Source: Nitrososphaeria archaeon (GTDB taxonomy: Archaea; Thermoproteota; Nitrososphaeria; JACIWG01). From it: a stretch of 59,905 bases of DNA. Location of the stretch: contig JAOAKB010000008.1 in the NCBI GenBank assembly GCA_026413865.1, positions 1 to 59,905 of the forward strand, given 5' to 3'. The position numbers were made by a program, and so were the translations under genes. Positions 41,338 through 49,431 of this stretch are shown here, piece by piece (within the stretch, counting starts at the first letter, position 1; every line of letters starts with the position of its first letter). Below the pieces are notes generated by a model, which was given only the letters and a program-made list of their open reading frames with translations, was not told the origin of the DNA and made no database searches.

Positions 41338-42429
41338 ATGAAGATTGTGAAAGTGGAAACAGAATCGATTTCATTGCCTTTAGATGAACCTGCTTTCGAT
41401 TCTACGGCAAGATGGAATGAATTCAACTTTCTTCTGGTCAAAGTGTATACGGATGAAGGAATAGTAGGCTTGTCTGACATTGCACCATTACATGGTAAAG
41501 AAATGGGTGTCTTTGAAAAGATAATTCTAGGCAAACTTGAAAAAAGGATAATTGGTGAAGATCCTCATAATATTGAAAGGATTTGGACTAAAATGGTTGG
41601 TTTTGGCTCAGAAGCCTACGCTTTGGGCAGATCGGGTGCAATCATCACAGCCTCTTCAGCTATTGATGTCGCATTATGGGATATAGTTAGTAGGTCATTT
41701 AACACACCATTATACAATCTTTTAGGTGGAAAATTTAGAGATTCAATAGAATTGTATGCAAGTTTTATGGGTCAACCTCCAGTTGAAAAGGTAAAAGATT
41801 TTATTAGCGACGGCTTTAGAGGTGTTAAGGTTAAGGTTGGTTTTAATGTTAAAAAGGATATAGAATATGTTAAAATGTTAAGGGAAGAGCTTGGATATGA
41901 TTTTAAGCTGATGGTGGACGGAAACCAAGGATATACTGTAGAAGAAGCAAAGTTCTTTACTAAAAAAGTTGAAGATTTTGAAATATTATGGTTTGAGGAG
42001 CCAGTAGACGTTTATAACTTTAAAGGATTAAAGTCTCTTTCAAAGAGCACAATAATACCAGTAGCATTAGGAGAAAACTATTACATGTTAAACGAGTTTC
42101 TTAAGGTTATAGAAGAAAATATAGCAATGATAGTGCAACCTGACATAAATCATGCAGGAGGCTTAACGCAGGTAAGAAAAATTTCTTCAATAGCAGAATC
42201 ATATAATATAAAACTTGCACCACATCTTCACTCAATAATAGGGTTTATGGTGGGATTACATCTTCTTACAGCATCACCAAATGGTTACATTGCAGAATAT
42301 CCTGTATATGGAAAAAGATGGAAGGCTAGAGATAGTATCCTCGAAAAATGTTTAGTAATAGACAATGGTATAGCAAAAATTGTAGGAGAAAAAGGTATTG
42401 GCGTAGAAGAAAAATTTTTTAAATTATGA
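41338..42429 (+). CDS. Enolase-superfamily sugar-acid dehydratase (mandelate racemase subgroup)
   Basis: A 363-residue enolase-superfamily enzyme that abstracts an alpha-proton from a carboxylate. Catalytic pattern: Lys164 and Lys166 in RGVKVKVGF, metal ligands Asp194 (LMVDGNQGY), Glu220 (WFEEPVD) and Glu246 (ALGENYY), Asp269 (VQPDINHAGG) and His296 (LAPHLHS) as the Asp-His dyad, with a late Glu in YIAEYPV. These mark the mandelate racemase subgroup, most of which are acid-sugar dehydratases. Downstream aldolases that could split a 2-keto-3-deoxy acid product support that role. An amino-acid racemase is less likely because the KxK...PHxxS arrangement is not the MLE/dipeptide-epimerase type. 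Confidence 0.85.
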   Translation: MKIVKVETESISLPLDEPAFDSTARWNEFNFLLVKVYTDEGIVGLSDIAPLHGKEMGVFEKIILGKLEKRIIGEDPHNIERIWTKMVGFGSEAYALGRSGAIITASSAIDVALWDIVSRSFNTPLYNLLGGKFRDSIELYASFMGQPPVEKVKDFISDGFRGVKVKVGFNVKKDIEYVKMLREELGYDFKLMVDGNQGYTVEEAKFFTKKVEDFEILWFEEPVDVYNFKGLKSLSKSTIIPVALGENYYMLNEFLKVIEENIAMIVQPDINHAGGLTQVRKISSIAESYNIKLAPHLHSIIGFMVGLHLLTASPNGYIAEYPVYGKRWKARDSILEKCLVIDNGIAKIVGEKGIGVEEKFFKL

Positions 42430-42438
42430 TTAAAAATT

Positions 42439-43191
42439 TTATTTTCTTACTCTATTAACCTTCTCTAACAACATGGAAGAAGAATCTATTAGGAGGCCTG
42501 TGTCTATTCCCAGATTTATGAGTCTATATCCTCGTTCAATGGTTTTAATTGGGTCCTCTATTAGGGCTAGCATTCCAGGCACTGTTCCAGTACTTTCAGC
42601 AACCTCGACTATTTGTTCAAGAGCTTTAATAAATTTTGGATTATCCCATTGTCTAAAAACGCCAAGAGAAAAGGAAAGATCATAGGGTCCTACAAAGAAT
42701 GCTTCAACACCTTCAACTGAAAGGATGTTCTCAATGTTTTCTAAACTTTCTTTGGTTTCAATCTGAGGGAATACTAGTATTTCTTCATCACAGTTTTTTA
42801 CATATTCTGGATCTCTTAAACTGGCACGTCTTGGACCATAGCTTCTAACACCATGTGGAGGAAATTTGGCATAATTGAGTGCTCTTTTCATATCCTCTCT
42901 TGTGTTCACAAATGGGACTATTATACCATGTGCACCAATATCAAGTGCCCTGTTTATCATAACAATATCGTTCCATGGGACTCTAACAATTGGTGTGGCA
43001 TCAGAATAGCTAATAGATTGCATAAGGCACTGAACTGTTTCTATGCTTAATGGTGTATGTTGTGTATCAAAATTTATAAAGTCAAATCCCATTTTAGCAA
43101 GTATCTCAGATACATCTGGGTGTCCTATTGTAACAGTTATTCCTACTGCAATTTTACCTTTTTTTAAACTATCTTTTAATAGATTTTTCAA
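42439..43191 (-). CDS. HpcH/HpaI-family class II aldolase
   Basis: A 250-residue metal-dependent aldolase resembling 2-keto-3-deoxy-L-rhamnonate and 4-hydroxy-2-oxoheptanedioate aldolases. Visible: FDFINFDTQHTPLSIETVQ, IVRVPWNDIVMINRALDIGA, IIVPFVNTREDMKRALNYAK, FPPHGVRSYGPRRAS, VFPQIETKESLENI (metal Glu) and FVGPYDLSFSLG (metal Asp). It would split a 2-keto-3-deoxy acid into pyruvate and an aldehyde. It is convergent with the dehydratase gene, 9 bases apart. Its start is followed upstream by the first DapA-family gene on the same strand. Confidence 0.9.
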   Translation of the reverse strand: MKNLLKDSLKKGKIAVGITVTIGHPDVSEILAKMGFDFINFDTQHTPLSIETVQCLMQSISYSDATPIVRVPWNDIVMINRALDIGAHGIIVPFVNTREDMKRALNYAKFPPHGVRSYGPRRASLRDPEYVKNCDEEILVFPQIETKESLENIENILSVEGVEAFFVGPYDLSFSLGVFRQWDNPKFIKALEQIVEVAESTGTVPGMLALIEDPIKTIERGYRLINLGIDTGLLIDSSSMLLEKVNRVRK

Positions 43192-43264
43192 AAAAGTCCC
43201 TAAATAGGTTATTTAGGATTATGGTATTTAAGGTTTTTGATATAAAAATTCATGTTATTGAATA

Positions 43265-44209
43265 TTATTCAATCAAATTTAGGCCTGCTCTTATTAGTAT
43301 GTCATAGAGTCTTCTTCTTTGTTTATCATTTAATGTAAAATTATATGGTGGTCTAGCTGGGCCTGAAGGTAATCCCACCATCCTCATAGGCGCCTTAATG
43401 ATAGTGCCTTCGCCTAAAATGCCCTCTTTTTCGACCTCACTTATCCACTCGTAATATGGAATATGGAGTTTAAAAAGTTCTTTTGTCGCCTCCTCATATC
43501 TTTTGTTGACAAGTAGTTCATGAATATGTAGGGAATATTTTGGTGCAAAGTTTGCGGGTATAGCGAGATACATTCTAGCACCCAGTATGTATGCTGGGAC
43601 TGGGCTCAAAGTGTTATCTAAAAATGAAATTTTTAGTGAAAACTTTTCTATAGCCTCTAGGTATGTGATTTCATTATCATTTCTCCATTTAAAAGATACA
43701 ATGTTTTCAATTTTAACAAGTCTTTCCATTAACCTTAAATCTATATTATAACCTCTATTGACCCAAGGAGTATTATAAACCATTATTCCTATATCTGTTT
43801 TTTTAGATATATTTTCAAAAAATTGGTAGACCACCTCAGAATTTACTGGAAAGTAAAATGGCGGTGATATCTGTACTGCATCATACCCTAATTCTTCTGC
43901 ATATTTAGCCAATTTTATAACATTTTCAAGAGAAGGGTCTTGTGCTGATGTTACTAGGGGGACTTTTCCTTTTGCTGTTTCAGCAACAGTCTTCATAGCG
44001 GTTTTTCTCTCTTCTAATGTTAATGATGGTGCTTCACCAGCTGCAGCGACTGCCATTATAACTCCTTTGTTATTCACAAATCCATTACTAATTAGATAAT
44101 TTACATTATGTTCTAAACCTTCTAGGTCAATTTCGAAGTTATCCTTCATTGGTGTTGCTATTGAAACAGCTGGTCCAATAAGTTTTTCTTTTATTTTTAT
44201 GTAATCCAT
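43265..44209 (-). CDS. DapA/NAL-family lyase (copy 1)
   Basis: A 314-residue class I (Schiff-base) aldolase of the dihydrodipicolinate synthase/N-acetylneuraminate lyase family. The Schiff-base Lys is in NIVSFKWRNDNEI and the catalytic Tyr in IGIMVYNTPWVNRG. The usual GTTGE loop is replaced by VAAAGEAPSLTLEE, so it is not the lysine-biosynthesis DapA. It shares the KW and YNTPW motifs with copy 3, marking a subfamily different from copy 2. Two TTTATAAAAAT elements 32-60 bases upstream look like TATA boxes. Likely splits or condenses a 2-keto acid; substrate unknown. Confidence 0.88.
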   Translation of the reverse strand: MDYIKIKEKLIGPAVSIATPMKDNFEIDLEGLEHNVNYLISNGFVNNKGVIMAVAAAGEAPSLTLEERKTAMKTVAETAKGKVPLVTSAQDPSLENVIKLAKYAEELGYDAVQISPPFYFPVNSEVVYQFFENISKKTDIGIMVYNTPWVNRGYNIDLRLMERLVKIENIVSFKWRNDNEITYLEAIEKFSLKISFLDNTLSPVPAYILGARMYLAIPANFAPKYSLHIHELLVNKRYEEATKELFKLHIPYYEWISEVEKEGILGEGTIIKAPMRMVGLPSGPARPPYNFTLNDKQRRRLYDILIRAGLNLIE

Positions 44210-44240
44210 TCTAATTACACCAAAATATATTCAACTGTCA

Positions 44241-44269
44241 TTTATAAAAATATTAACCTTTATAAAAAT
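44241..44269 (-). promoter_or_regulatory. Two TATA-like repeats, 18 bp apart, in the divergent DapA-family promoter
   Basis: TTTATAAAAAT occurs at 44241-44251 and again at 44259-44269 on the plus strand, between the two divergent lyase genes. Read as a near-palindromic AT-box, either copy could serve the minus-strand gene whose ATG is at 44209. Confidence 0.4.
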
Positions 44270-44295
44270 TTTTTACATTTTTGCTAGAAACAAAA

Positions 44296-44306
44296 TTTAT
44301 ATAAAC
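44296..44306 (+). promoter_or_regulatory. Leaderless-type promoter of DapA-family copy 2
   Basis: TTTATATAAAC is centred 28 bases upstream of ATG 44328, and no ribosome-binding site lies between. It fits a leaderless archaeal transcript. Confidence 0.55.
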
Positions 44307-44327
44307 AAAATATTCCCATTTAAAAGT

Positions 44328-45260
44328 ATGGAACCTTCTGAGCTTAAAGAAAGGTATGTTGGTGTACAGGTTGTAATGGTCACTCCTTTTAAGAAAGATT
44401 ATAGCTTAGATGAAGAGGGGCTAAAAGAAAATGTTCATTATCTTTTAAGAAATGGTGTTCATGTTCTTCATCCAACAGGTAGTACAGGAGAATTTTGGAA
44501 TCTCACGACAGAAGAACATAAAAGAGTTATAAAAATTGTAGTAAATGAAGTTGGAGGCAAAGTTCCTGTGATTCCTGGAACAGGCTATAGTGGAACAAAA
44601 CAGACTATAGAGATAAGTAAATATGCTGAAGATATTGGTGCTGACGGTGTCCTTGTTCTTCCACCATACTATGTCGTGCCTACACCCGAAGGTATCTACC
44701 AGCATTTCAAAACACTTTCAGAATCAATTAAAATTGGTATAATAGTCTATAATAATCCTTCAATGACAAAAATATCATTAAGCAATGAACTTCTCAAAAG
44801 GTTGGCTACACTTCCAAATATTGTGGCCGTTAAGGATACAACAAGAGATATCATAGATATTTTCTTGCACCTGTATGCTTTAAGTGATAAGTTAACATTT
44901 TCTGTTGGCCTAGGCGAGCTTCAAGCGCCCTATTTTTATCTTTCAGGAGGGAAGGGTCATATAAGTGAGTTAGCCAACTTTGCCCCAAAGCTAGCTGTCC
45001 AAATGTATGATTTTGCATTAAAGCGTAACTGGGATCAAATGATACAACTTCATAAAAGTCTATATCCCTACTTTGAATTTGTTGAGAGAAAGAGTAGAGA
45101 AAGTGGTGGAATGATATGGATCTCAATTATAAAGGAGGCTATGAGACTACTAAATTTACCTGGTTGGCCTCCGAGGAAGCCACTACTTCCATTAGACGAG
45201 AAGGATATACGTGAATTAACAGATGTTTTGAAGGAAATAGGTCTACTGAGCAAAATTTAA
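44328..45260 (+). CDS. DapA/NAL-family lyase (copy 2)
   Basis: A 310-residue class I aldolase closest of the three to classical DapA/KDG aldolases. The loop is HPTGSTGEFWNLTTEEHKRV, Tyr is in IGIIVYNNPSMTK, and the Schiff-base Lys is in NIVAVKDTTRDIID. The N-terminus VQVVMVTPFKKDYSLDEEGL is typical. Either a 2-keto-3-deoxygluconate-type aldolase or a lysine-pathway enzyme is possible; the sugar-acid neighbours favour the former. It stands between copies 1 and 3, divergent from copy 1. Confidence 0.9.
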   Translation: MEPSELKERYVGVQVVMVTPFKKDYSLDEEGLKENVHYLLRNGVHVLHPTGSTGEFWNLTTEEHKRVIKIVVNEVGGKVPVIPGTGYSGTKQTIEISKYAEDIGADGVLVLPPYYVVPTPEGIYQHFKTLSESIKIGIIVYNNPSMTKISLSNELLKRLATLPNIVAVKDTTRDIIDIFLHLYALSDKLTFSVGLGELQAPYFYLSGGKGHISELANFAPKLAVQMYDFALKRNWDQMIQLHKSLYPYFEFVERKSRESGGMIWISIIKEAMRLLNLPGWPPRKPLLPLDEKDIRELTDVLKEIGLLSKI

Positions 45261-45403
45261 TGGGCTAATAAAGTAAAAACTATTGCAGCAAAAAAAAGTA
45301 TAAAAATTAATATAATAATTGGCAAATATACTGTTTCAAGTAATGCTATAATAATTGCGATATAATCTTTCCAATCCAATTTTTCCTTTGTATCGTCTTC
45401 CAT
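45257..45403 (-). CDS. Small membrane protein
   Basis: A 48-residue reading frame: a charged N-terminus (MEDDTKEKLDWKD) and a hydrophobic C-terminal stretch of about 33 residues that could cross the membrane once or twice. It is convergent with copy 2 (4 bp shared at the stops) and divergent from copy 3. A longer version from 45562 would run into copy 3, so the short form is preferred. No family is recognised; it could be chance, but the charge-then-helix layout is coherent. Confidence 0.4.
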   Translation of the reverse strand: MEDDTKEKLDWKDYIAIIIALLETVYLPIIILIFILFFAAIVFTLLAH

Positions 45404-45433
45404 TATTATATCAGCACAATAAATTAAATAAAT

Positions 45434-45443
45434 ATTTATAAGT
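45434..45443 (+). promoter_or_regulatory. Leaderless-type promoter of DapA-family copy 3
   Basis: ATTTATAAGT is centred about 28 bases upstream of ATG 45467 with no Shine-Dalgarno before the start. It has the same geometry as the promoters of copy 2 and the dehydratase gene. Confidence 0.5.
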
Positions 45444-45466
45444 ATATAAGCCATTAAAATAAGCTT

Positions 45467-46408
45467 ATGAGTAGAAAAGATAGACTTAAGGGTATAGTTG
45501 TATCGATCCCTACTCCTACCGAAAAAAATTTTGAGATAGATTTTGAAAAATTGAAGGAGCACGTGAGCTGGCTTATCGAGGAAGGTATGGTGGAAGGTAA
45601 GGCTGTCCTAATGGCTGCTGGTGGACTCGGTGAAGGATATTTTCTTACAAGAGAAGAACATTTTAAGGTGATGGAAGCATTAGTTGATGCTGCAAATGAT
45701 AAAGTTCCAACTATGACTGGGATCTTTGAAAGCTGCACTAAAGAGGCGATAAAGAGGGCAAAATATGCTGAGGATGTGGGAATAGATTTCTTGCAAGTTA
45801 ATCCTCCACATTATCTTGCCCCAGTTGATGAGGAAGCCTTTACACATTATAAGATGATAAATGATAGTGTAAACGTTGGTGTAATGATTTATAATACTCC
45901 TTGGGCGGCAATGGGATTTGAAATAAGGCCAAAACTTATGGAAAAACTTGTCACATTAGAAAATATCGTAGGGGTAAAGTGGATGTCTTTTGACAGCATG
46001 AACTTTATTCGTGTGCTAAAAGAATTTTCGGATAAAGTTAACTTTATAGACAATAGTACAATGACTTCTCTCGCTTTTCAGCTTGGAGCGAAAGGATACA
46101 TTTCATTGCTTGGTAATATTGCACCTAAAGCAGAACTTTATCTCTATAGTCTACTGGAGAAAAAAGATTATAAGACGTTTGACCTTGAGCATAAAAGACT
46201 TCATGCTTGGAGAGAAGTTTTAGGTGCAGCTGAAGAACTTGGCTACCAAGGTGTTGGTGAAGGTACAATCTCTAAAGCTATACTACAGGCTATAGGGAAA
46301 GACTTCGGTCCACCTCTTCCTCCTCAAAGGAAAGTTAGTGCAGAAACCATTGAGAAAGTTAAGAAGATCCTTGATGAACATAAAGTTTTAGAAACGCTAA
46401 AATTTTAA
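45467..46408 (+). CDS. DapA/NAL-family lyase (copy 3)
   Basis: A 313-residue class I aldolase. Schiff-base Lys is in NIVGVKWMSFDSMNF and catalytic Tyr in VGVMIYNTPWAAMG. The loop AAGGLGEGYFLTREEHFKV replaces the usual GTTGE. The KW and YNTPW motifs tie it to copy 1, from which it may derive by an old duplication. The C-terminus carries extra ~20 residues (PPLPPQRKVSAETIEKVKKI). It is followed by T-rich terminator-like sequence and then the ABC importer genes, whose cargo may be its substrate or a precursor. Confidence 0.88.
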   Translation: MSRKDRLKGIVVSIPTPTEKNFEIDFEKLKEHVSWLIEEGMVEGKAVLMAAGGLGEGYFLTREEHFKVMEALVDAANDKVPTMTGIFESCTKEAIKRAKYAEDVGIDFLQVNPPHYLAPVDEEAFTHYKMINDSVNVGVMIYNTPWAAMGFEIRPKLMEKLVTLENIVGVKWMSFDSMNFIRVLKEFSDKVNFIDNSTMTSLAFQLGAKGYISLLGNIAPKAELYLYSLLEKKDYKTFDLEHKRLHAWREVLGAAEELGYQGVGEGTISKAILQAIGKDFGPPLPPQRKVSAETIEKVKKILDEHKVLETLKF

Positions 46409-46412
46409 AAAA

Positions 46413-46446
46413 TTTTTTAACAATTTTTATCTAATTACTTTTTTTT
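46413..46446 (+). terminator. Oligo-T terminator after DapA-family copy 3
   Basis: Runs of six T (46413-46418), five T and eight T (46439-46446) follow the stop within 40 bases. This is a typical archaeal T-rich termination region separating the lyase gene from the transporter operon. Confidence 0.5.
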
Positions 46447-46498
46447 AAAAAAATTAAAATTTATTAATACCTATAATATAATAATGAGGTGAGAGAAG

Positions 46499-48370
46499 AT
46501 GATCATGAGAGGATGTTCTAGGAAAGCTATTACAAAAATTCAGGCTATAATAATTGCCTTAATAATTGTGGTTTCTATTGGTGCTGCAATATACTTTGCA
46601 ACTCTCCCTGCACCAACAGCTACAATTACACAAACAGTTTCAACAACTGTTCCAACAACCTCTATTATAACTACAACTGTTCCAACAACCTCTATTATAA
46701 CTACAACTGTTCCAACAACAACTATTGTAACTACAACTCCCACTACTCCGCCGCCAGCAACTGATAGACTTGTTGTTTCTGTTATTGGTGCGCATTGGGC
46801 TAATGTTAAATTTGGTAATGACCCAGCTAATGATGGTGCTTCAGCAACCTATATCCCACTTGTTTATGAAACACTTGTTACATACGATCCTGTCGCTTTG
46901 CAAAAGGGTGAATTGAAGATTATCCCTTGGTTGGCTGAGAGTTATACTGTATCTAGTGATGGTCTAACTTGGACTTTCAAACTAAGAAAGGGTATAAAGT
47001 TCCACTCGGGAAACGAAATGACAGCTGATGATGTAGTTTACTCATTTAATAGATACTGGTTCTATGACTGGTCCAAAATAACACCAATACTTGTTATGGC
47101 CTACCGTAAAGTTATGCCCGACAATGTACTTAGTTTTGAAAAGGTTGACGCATACACTGTAAAGGTTAATTTGAAAAAGCCTATCCCATTCTTCTTGTCT
47201 TATCTTTCATCAACCTTATGGAGTATAGTTGATAGTAAACTGGTTCAATCTAAAGAGAGAACCTTACCAGAGCTTGGAAATGTTAAAGACAATGGATATT
47301 ATTGGCTAAACTATGAATTTGGTGATGCTGGGACAGGCCCATATAAAGTTAAAAATGTTGAAATGACAGTCAGGTATGAATTTGAGCGTTTTGAAGACTA
47401 TTGGGGTGGGCCTCCAGAATTAAAGCTTTCAAAACCAGCCTTTAAATACATAGTTTACATTCCAATAAATGAGGATGCTGATGGTAGATTCAAACTTTTG
47501 AGGGGTGATGTGCATGTGGTCTCAGATTTCCTTGCTGACACAGTTAAGGCATTAAGTAATAATCCAGATGTTAAAACATTCAGCGGTCCTTCTCCTTTAG
47601 GCTTTGGATTATGGATGCATACTGTAACAGGTCCATTAAAGGACTGGAGAGTGAGGAAGGCTATTAAAATGGCATTAAATTATACGGAATTGGTTAATGT
47701 TGCAGCTGCTGGTGGTGCTAATGTTGCTCAAGGATGGTTCCTTCCGGGAATGCCTGGTTGGGAAGAAAATGCCCGATACTTTAAAGATGCACAGATTGAA
47801 GCTGCAAACAAGCTTTTAGACGAAGCAGGATATACTGTTCAAGCAGATGGATGGCGTTTTCACATTAATATGTATCTTAGGCCTGAACCCAGATGGGGTC
47901 TCGACTTCACTAGATTCGGATTACTTGTTAAGTCCCAACTTGCTAAGATTAAAATAGATGCTGTACCTGTTGTGCTACAGGTTTCAGAATATTATGCACA
48001 TGTTTTTAATGCAGCTGAACCATGTATGTGGATTCAACCTTGGGACACATTAATGATGCCTGACACTCCCATGTTCTTATGTACATATTGGGGCACTAAT
48101 CCATGGTTTGGATATAATAAGACTACCCAGCCAGATATAGCTGACAAGATTGCTCAAAGAGAAGCATTATATCAGCAGATGCTCAATGCACCAAATGATG
48201 AATCAAGAATACCAATATTTAATCAAATGCTGAAAATTGATTTAGAGTATGGGCCATTTGTTAACTTGGCTGTAGCAACATGGCATGTCGCATACACCGC
48301 GAAGCTTCAAGGTTTCTTCTGGAGTCCGAGGCAACTCTTCCCAGCAATCTTCTATGCAAAATTCGCTTAA
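46499..48370 (+). CDS. ABC transporter solute-binding protein (Dpp/Opp, SBP family 5)
   Basis: A 623-residue extracytoplasmic binding protein. A membrane anchor/signal (about residues 14-38) leads into a Thr/Pro-rich linker (about 40-88), built from three 10-residue units TVPTTSIITT. The SBP_bac_5 domain then begins at DRLVVSVIGAHW. Family segments include TWTFKLRKGIKFHSGNEMTA and DDVVYSFNRYW. The start is supported by GAGGTGA six bases upstream. Such archaeal proteins bind peptides or oligosaccharides. The downstream D-aminoacylase suggests peptides and the upstream lyases suggest sugar acids; neither is proven. Confidence 0.93.
   Translation: MIMRGCSRKAITKIQAIIIALIIVVSIGAAIYFATLPAPTATITQTVSTTVPTTSIITTTVPTTSIITTTVPTTTIVTTTPTTPPPATDRLVVSVIGAHWANVKFGNDPANDGASATYIPLVYETLVTYDPVALQKGELKIIPWLAESYTVSSDGLTWTFKLRKGIKFHSGNEMTADDVVYSFNRYWFYDWSKITPILVMAYRKVMPDNVLSFEKVDAYTVKVNLKKPIPFFLSYLSSTLWSIVDSKLVQSKERTLPELGNVKDNGYYWLNYEFGDAGTGPYKVKNVEMTVRYEFERFEDYWGGPPELKLSKPAFKYIVYIPINEDADGRFKLLRGDVHVVSDFLADTVKALSNNPDVKTFSGPSPLGFGLWMHTVTGPLKDWRVRKAIKMALNYTELVNVAAAGGANVAQGWFLPGMPGWEENARYFKDAQIEAANKLLDEAGYTVQADGWRFHINMYLRPEPRWGLDFTRFGLLVKSQLAKIKIDAVPVVLQVSEYYAHVFNAAEPCMWIQPWDTLMMPDTPMFLCTYWGTNPWFGYNKTTQPDIADKIAQREALYQQMLNAPNDESRIPIFNQMLKIDLEYGPFVNLAVATWHVAYTAKLQGFFWSPRQLFPAIFYAKFA
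46646..46735 (+). repeat. Three tandem 30-bp repeats encoding a Thr-rich linker
   Basis: Units start at 46646, 46676 and 46706. The first two are identical and the third carries a few changes. They encode TVPTTSIITT, TVPTTSIITT and TVPTTTIVTT. The linker is likely O-glycosylated and may vary in copy number. Confidence 0.85.
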
Positions 48371-48414
48371 AACCTTAAGTATATCTTCCCACAATTTTTT
48401 TTGGTGACATAAAA

Positions 48415-49431
48415 ATGGGCCTACTTTATTATATCCTAAAGAGAATATTTTTTGGTATTCTTGTTATCTTTGGTGTGTTGACGTTAACATTTCTAATAAC
48501 AAAGATAATTCCACAAAATCCTGTAGCAGTATGGCTCGGTTTAGAAGGTATGCAATATCCAGAGCTTGTCAAGCAGGTTACAGAATTATGGAAGCTTGAT
48601 AGGCCAATATGGGAACAGTATATTTACTATGTTGGTAATGTGTTAAGGGGTGATTTTGGAAGGTCTTCTTGGTCTCGTGGTCCCGTTATAGCTGATTTAG
48701 CTGCTAGGTTTCCCGCGACAGTAGAGCTTTCGATTTTCGCTTTTTTAATTGCTATGAGTATTGCTATTCCAACAGGAATACTTTCAGCAGTATATAGGGA
48801 TAAGCCAATAGACCATTTTAGTCGTATTCTTTCTGTTGTAGGAATTTCCGGCCCCTCTTTTTGGTGGGGAATAATTTTCCTTTACATATTCTATCTACAA
48901 CTTGGGTTTGCTGGTTCTGGTAGAATTGGTGAAGGTATGAGCCCTCCAATAACTGTTACAGGTTTCTATCTGATAGATAGTCTTATCGAAGGTCGATTGG
49001 ATAAGTTTATTGATGTGCTTAGTCACATTTTCCTTCCTGCCTTAACTCTTGGTATTGGTGCTACTGGTTTTACGTCACGTTTGACAAGGTCTGCTTTGTT
49101 AGAAGTTTTGAGAAAAGATTATATTAAGACTGCGAGAATGAAGGGCTTACGTGAAAGGGTTGTTATATATAGGCATGCTTTAAGGAACGCGCTAATTGCT
49201 CCTGTAACATATATGGGTTTATTGTTTGGTAGTATGTTAGGTGGATCTGTTTTTGTTGAAACTGTATTCACTTGGAGAGGTATGGGTCAGTATATTGTTA
49301 CTGCCATATTTGCTTCAGACTATCCTGCTCTTTTAGCAACAACATTAGTTATTGCAATAATATATTCTGTTGCTAATATTATCGTTGACTTACTTTACAC
49401 TGTTATAGACCCTAGGGTGAGAGTTGGATGA
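48415..49431 (+). CDS. dppB: ABC transporter permease, DppB-like
   Basis: A 338-residue permease of the Dpp/Opp importer. The N-terminus LLYYILKRIFFGILVIFGVL is the hallmark of this family. Six membrane helices follow, and the cytoplasmic EAA-type loop YIKTARMKGLRERVVIYRHAL, which contacts the ATPase, lies near residue 245. GGTGA seven bases upstream supports the start. It is 44 bases after the binding protein gene and overlaps dppC by 4 bp. Substrate is as uncertain as for the binding protein. Confidence 0.94.
   Translation: MGLLYYILKRIFFGILVIFGVLTLTFLITKIIPQNPVAVWLGLEGMQYPELVKQVTELWKLDRPIWEQYIYYVGNVLRGDFGRSSWSRGPVIADLAARFPATVELSIFAFLIAMSIAIPTGILSAVYRDKPIDHFSRILSVVGISGPSFWWGIIFLYIFYLQLGFAGSGRIGEGMSPPITVTGFYLIDSLIEGRLDKFIDVLSHIFLPALTLGIGATGFTSRLTRSALLEVLRKDYIKTARMKGLRERVVIYRHALRNALIAPVTYMGLLFGSMLGGSVFVETVFTWRGMGQYIVTAIFASDYPALLATTLVIAIIYSVANIIVDLLYTVIDPRVRVG

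Noticed and set aside
45404-45562. Longer 101-codon version of the small membrane-protein gene
   Set aside because: It would overlap the start of DapA-family copy 3 and both promoters; the shorter ATG at 45403 is the natural start.
46540-46743. Minus-strand Val-rich frame opposite the binding-protein linker
   Set aside because: It is the antisense reading of the Thr-rich tandem repeat and has no independent support.
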